Of a stretch of DNA of 64,000 bases, positions 60,510-64,000 are shown piece by piece; the stretch's first letter is position 1, and each line of letters begins with the position of its first letter. The stretch lies in contig JACATO010000330.1 in NCBI GenBank assembly GCA_018389105.1, positions 434,001 through 498,000 on the forward strand, read 5' to 3'. Position numbers and translations under genes: made by a program. This DNA comes from Nautilus pompilius. Taxonomy: Eukaryota > Mollusca > Cephalopoda > Nautilida > Nautilidae. Below the pieces are notes generated by a model. It was not told the origin of the DNA and did not search any database. It saw only the letters and a program-made list of their open reading frames with translations.

Positions 60510-62115
60510 ATGGAAATAAAAACACTCACTATTTCAGCTCTCTCTCACGTTGCAGAGGCTGCTCTGAAGTCTAGTCAGATCCTCTTGCTGTATGACATTA
60601 CCCAAGATACATCTGACAGACATCGAGAACATCACAGAGAAACTGAGCTGTGGTATACTCTATGGATGATAAAGATGTCTCTGTCAAAACCAAGTATCAG
60701 CAAAAAGAGGAAAATAGATCTTGAATGCAGAATGTTCAATCCAGAGTGGACAGAAAAATATTTCTTTGTTGAATCTGAGCTTAGCGTTTTCATATTCAAA
60801 GAATTGCGTCAAAATATGAATGAAAAAAAGTAGAATCCCTGAAAATGGGTCAGCAAAGGGCTTTTAAAAGGCAACACATGGAATTTGAAGTGTGGGCAAT
60901 CACAAGTTTCGAAGTTGCTCAGTTTATTGCCAAAATCAGCCCATTCTTTCACCATTGGTGAATTTGTAAAAGATTTTCTGATGTAAATATCTGATATTGT
61001 TTGCAAAGAAACTAAAGACATTTTAAAAAACATTGGCATCTTTAGAATGTGTAAGCAGCAATGCATTGTAGACATGTCTGCTAACTGCTATGATCAGTTA
61101 AAAATCAAAACAAATGATCTTGTGTATTTCTGTGGTGCCCTGAATAAAAACACTGAAGCCACCAATACAGCCCAGCTTCCAACTATATCAAGAGCTTGTG
61201 CTTCTCGTCTCACTGCTCTAGACAATTTTAATTCTTTCAAGAAAACTACCGATAACTTAAGCTTGCAATGGAATAAATTGATGGATGTAGCTACTGCTGG
61301 CAGCATTGTGCGGGAAGTATCTAAAATTTTAAGAGATCATATACTTTGTTGTATTCTTTGTTAACTTCATTGGCATGTGATCTCTGAATTACCAGGAATT
61401 TTGGTCCTTTTTAGAGATCATCAGTGCCACTTATAGTGACGTTCTCTATCATGCTGAAGCAAGATGGTTTAATCACAGAAACATTTTGTAGAATTTTTTG
61501 CACTGTAAAAAATTAATTTTTTATTTGTTTTTGACTGTGTACGCATTTGCTGAAGCTGTTCACTAGTCATCTCAAGAAAGGGCAGCGGGTCCACTTTGCA
61601 ACCTGCAGGAAGTCATTGCACTTTGACCAATGACTGGAATGATCATGCCATGCACGCATCCTCAAAGAACTACAAGAATAGTTTTAAAGCACATTCACAA
61701 AGTTTGGAACAAATGAGCTAGCTACCTTCAAACTCTTTGCCGACCTCTCTTCCGCGGATCTGGATGCATGCAATGTACCAGATGATTTCCAGCTTGAAGT
61801 TGTTGAACTGCAGCAGAGCAATCACAGGGATCTATCTCTTAGAATTTTACCAATCACTGAACCACAAGAAGTTTTATCTCAGCAGAGAAGTACTGGAATT
61901 AATTTCAGTGTTTGGCAACATTTACATTTGAGAACACACAACACACACACACACTCTCTCTCTCTCTCTCTCTCTTTCATATGAAGCTGAACAAGTCTCA
62001 CCTGAGAACAAGATTGACTGATGATGATCTGCATGCAGTGCTCATAGCTGATGCTATTTCATTGCCGGAATGACATTCTTCAGCTGGTGTCAGATAAACG
62101 CCGCAGAATTCCTCA
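60510..62115 (+). pseudogene. hAT transposase relic of GTF2IRD2/ZBED type
   Basis: Frame segments in order: SISKKRKIDLECRMFNPEWT then EKYFFVES (from 60,675), the N-terminal signature of GTF2IRD2-like and FAM200-like proteins derived from hAT transposases; a degraded middle; RDH/SDV-LYHAEARWFNHR-like words near 61,410-61,480; FADLSSADLDACNVPDDFQL and EVVELQ at about 61,735; EVLELISVFGNIYI at 61,890-61,931; and MKLNKSHLRTRLTDDDLHAV with LIADAIS at about 61,983-62,065, the hAT C-terminal dimerisation domain. Many stops and frame changes make it non-functional. A CA/CT microsatellite interrupts the C-terminal motif. Terminal repeats were not found, so element edges are unknown. Confidence 0.85.
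61938..61977. repeat. (CA)n(CT)n microsatellite inside the hAT relic
   Basis: A compound run of CA then CT dinucleotides lies between GNIYI and MKLNKS codons, where a transposase would encode the Cys-Glu-x-x-Phe-Ser part of its dimerisation motif. Confidence 0.93.
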
Positions 62116-62912
62116 CTGATTTATATTTTATTTTAATATATTTTCCACTTGTTAGTTCTTGATTTATGCCCCAGATTTATGTGGGTACACAAAAATTTAC
62201 AAATTATGATAATCATTTATTACAGTCATACATATTAAACTTTGTGTTTTTTGGTATGGGGGTTATCACGTCGTCTCTCTTTGTCAGGTGTCTTTATCTG
62301 GAACTGGCTCCTGTGAATAAAAAAGTTGTGCATCATAGAGAGAGAGATCCTTAATGTATAAATGAATGAAATGTGCATGTAGTGGCTACTAAAGTCAATA
62401 ATGACAGCATTGTCTATATCTTGTAGGCAGAGAGTACACAAATCCCATCAATACTTTGGATTACTTCCTCTTTCATGTTTTCCAGATTAATTTTGGCCAG
62501 TTTACTGCTGAAGTTTGTGACTGTTGTATGTCTATTTTTGGTGAATGCTGTGAAGTGTTTGGCAAGGAATTGTGGGAAAATTTGACATTGATAATACAAA
62601 GTTTACGGTAGTTGATTTCTATTGTATTTGTTAAGATTAGATTCATATATATGAAAAAAACCTATTTTAAAAAAATTCTCATAATAAACTACTTTAATCA
62701 TTTCTGTTTTAGATTTGCTGTATTAAAATTATTATTTAATAATTGTGTATCATTAAAGTCTTAATCTTTGGAGAAAATTGTTTTACCAGAAAACTAATTT
62801 TTTTTTTTAAATTGCAATTCTCACATTGTAGAAATAATTAATTGATAATAATAGAGGGTCAATTTAGATTTTATATGGAAATTTTATTATACTGCATAAG
62901 AAAAAGTTTGTA
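62116..62912. other. AT-rich sequence, no gene seen
   Basis: May include the decayed 3' end of the hAT element, but no inverted repeat was recognised. Confidence 0.55.
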
Positions 62913-63392
62913 CAGGTTGAGAATCCCTTATCCGAAATTCTTGGGGGCCAAATGTGTTTGGGATTCCAAAGTTTTTGGAATATAGATATACCGGCATCCC
63001 CCAGTATGGACTGGGCACAAGTTCATTTACAACATTATAATTTCATATGGATACATATAGTCTACAGGTAGTTTATGCAATATCTTAAAATCATTTATGC
63101 ATGAAACCATAAGAAAAAGATGTACTTTTAACCATTAGAAAGGTAGGCTATCACTATGATAGGCCTACTGGTACTGTAGGGGTATTTGCAGGCCTTCTCA
63201 ACATTTTAAAAGTATATTTGCACCAACAACAAATTATGGTGAGTGATGTGCATATTTCAAGTGTGTTGGGACCAATGTATTGTCCAGGAACCTTGCCAGA
63301 ACCTTCTGGAATTTTACACTGTAGGTACTCCAAAAATATTTTGGATAATGGAGCTTTTCAGAATTTTGGATAAGGGATTCTCGAGTACCACA
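62913..63392. mobile_element. pogo/Tigger-type MITE
   Basis: The left end after TA is CAGGTTGAGAATCCCTTATC and the right end, inverted, contains GAGAATCCCTTATCCAAAA, giving a long imperfect inverted repeat; the outermost right bases are diverged, so that edge is approximate. The interior is non-coding over about 480 bp. From memory, the ends (GGTTGAGTATCCCTTATCC) and several interior words (TTTGGAATAT, GCATGAAAC, AACCAT.AGAAAG) resemble a mammalian Tigger-related element along most of the length. TA flanking and CAG ends fit the pogo group. Confidence 0.75.
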
Positions 63393-63419
63393 GATAAAAA
63401 TGCTTAACTGTCTGAACAT

Positions 63420-64000
63420 TTATTTATATACCACAATTTTAGCTTTTTTGCAAGTAAAAAGATTTTTTTTCAAAAATTCTGTCAGTTTCTGTGACTTGGA
63501 GTTTTTTTGAGAGAATTCTATATGTCTCTGATCAGAATGTGGTATTTTCTTCATCAGTTTGTGTACAGCCTCTGTTCTCACATCATTTGGCAAAAGAAGG
63601 GCAGGATTGGTTGGCACGTGGGCATGAAAATATTTTGGAAGGTTGTCATTAACATAACCACGGCTTTAAAAAAAAATTTTTTTTTTCCGCTTTAGTGGTA
63701 CCATGGTATATTGTCTTTGGGAATAAACACATTGAAATGCTTGTCGTGTTTATGATCAGATGGTACTTCTAAAATCCTGCATTTGAAGTCTTGTTTGGTA
63801 GCACCGACTATAGCACACACAAGAATAATCAGTTTCTTTGAGGATGATGTCCCTCTGGAGACATTCCATTTTGTGCGATGTAATCTTTAGAATGTCAGGA
63901 CTTTTTCTATGTGTCTGTTGTACAGCAAATCTGATTTGAAACAGTTTTCACAGACTCTAGCACACCACAAGGCTGGATTGGTATGATTAGCTCAACGTGG
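63420..64000 (-). pseudogene. Possible decayed coding relic, unrecognised
   Basis: On the minus strand several frame fragments read as plausible protein: one containing VCENCFKSDLLYNRHIEKV near 63,950-63,900; one with RILEVPSDHKHDKHFNVFIP near 63,790-63,730; and a 65-codon frame (63,420-63,617) with NPALLLPNDVRTEAVHKLMK then KIPHSDQRHIEF. They are in different phases and separated by stops and an A/T homopolymer. I do not recognise the family. It could be part of an unclassified transposon, a processed pseudogene, or chance. Confidence 0.3.

Noticed and set aside
1..64000. CRISPR array, operons, ribosome binding sites or prokaryotic terminators
   Set aside because: The sequence is eukaryotic; the tandem arrays seen are microsatellites or minisatellites without regular spacers.

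Overview
This is animal nuclear DNA: AT-rich, modestly CpG-poor, full of A/T homopolymers and microsatellites, with transposable-element relics of exclusively eukaryotic type. I find no intact host gene, rRNA gene, functional tRNA gene or CRISPR array in 64 kb. Most open frames are under 110 codons, often overlap on both strands, and lie in low-complexity or transposon sequence. The window is therefore best read as one or more large introns or a gene desert. The host cannot be fixed from the sequence. The mix of tRNA-derived SINEs, Tc1/mariner, hAT, piggyBac and pogo elements, without the vertebrate CR1/L2/Alu-like repeats I would recognise, suggests an invertebrate, perhaps a lophotrochozoan such as a gastropod mollusc. 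The SINE family I know from octopus and cuttlefish is not seen, and a vertebrate is not excluded.

Layout. 1-12,100: mostly unique AT-rich sequence, with a (CA)n at 3443 and a complete non-autonomous hAT element at 4587-5003 with a perfect 8-bp target duplication. 12,125-12,629: a GC-rich, CpG-preserving, hairpin-dense retroposon-like insert with an A-rich tail. 12.7-34 kb: mostly unique, with a degenerate purine-rich repeat (15.6 kb), three tRNA-SINE or SINE-like fragments (19.7, 22.6 and 32.0 kb) and three copies of an ~80-bp palindromic MITE (21.4, 26.5, 28.1 kb). 34.6-35.8 kb: a nearly full-length dead Tc1-like element. 38.2-38.5 kb: a young tRNA-derived SINE with a 15-bp target duplication. 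43.5-45.4 kb: a 5'-truncated LINE whose ~1.1-kb 3' UTR holds stem-loops, ending in poly(A). 45.5-49.2 kb: a cluster of SINE fragments, the first of two piggyBac-type MITEs, and a fourth palindromic MITE. 51.9-52.6 kb: half of a mariner element. 55.3 kb: the second piggyBac-type MITE. 57.6-58.5 kb: a second, truncated Tc1 copy followed by an AT-rich minisatellite. 60.5-62.1 kb: a decayed hAT transposase related to the GTF2IRD2/ZBED group, with a microsatellite inside its C-terminal motif. 62.9-63.4 kb: a pogo/Tigger-type MITE resembling a mammalian element. 63.4-64.0 kb: a decayed frame of unknown origin.

The recognisable coding sequences (Tc1, mariner, hAT transposases and LINE ORF2) all carry stops or frameshifts, so nothing here looks able to move itself. 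The most interesting structures are RNA-like: the hairpin-rich insert at 12.1-12.6 kb, and the LINE 3' UTR, where two copies of one stem-loop differ by a compensatory base-pair change. Host-level function, if any, would be in unannotated enhancers. A few complex non-repeat stretches are flagged for comparison with relatives.
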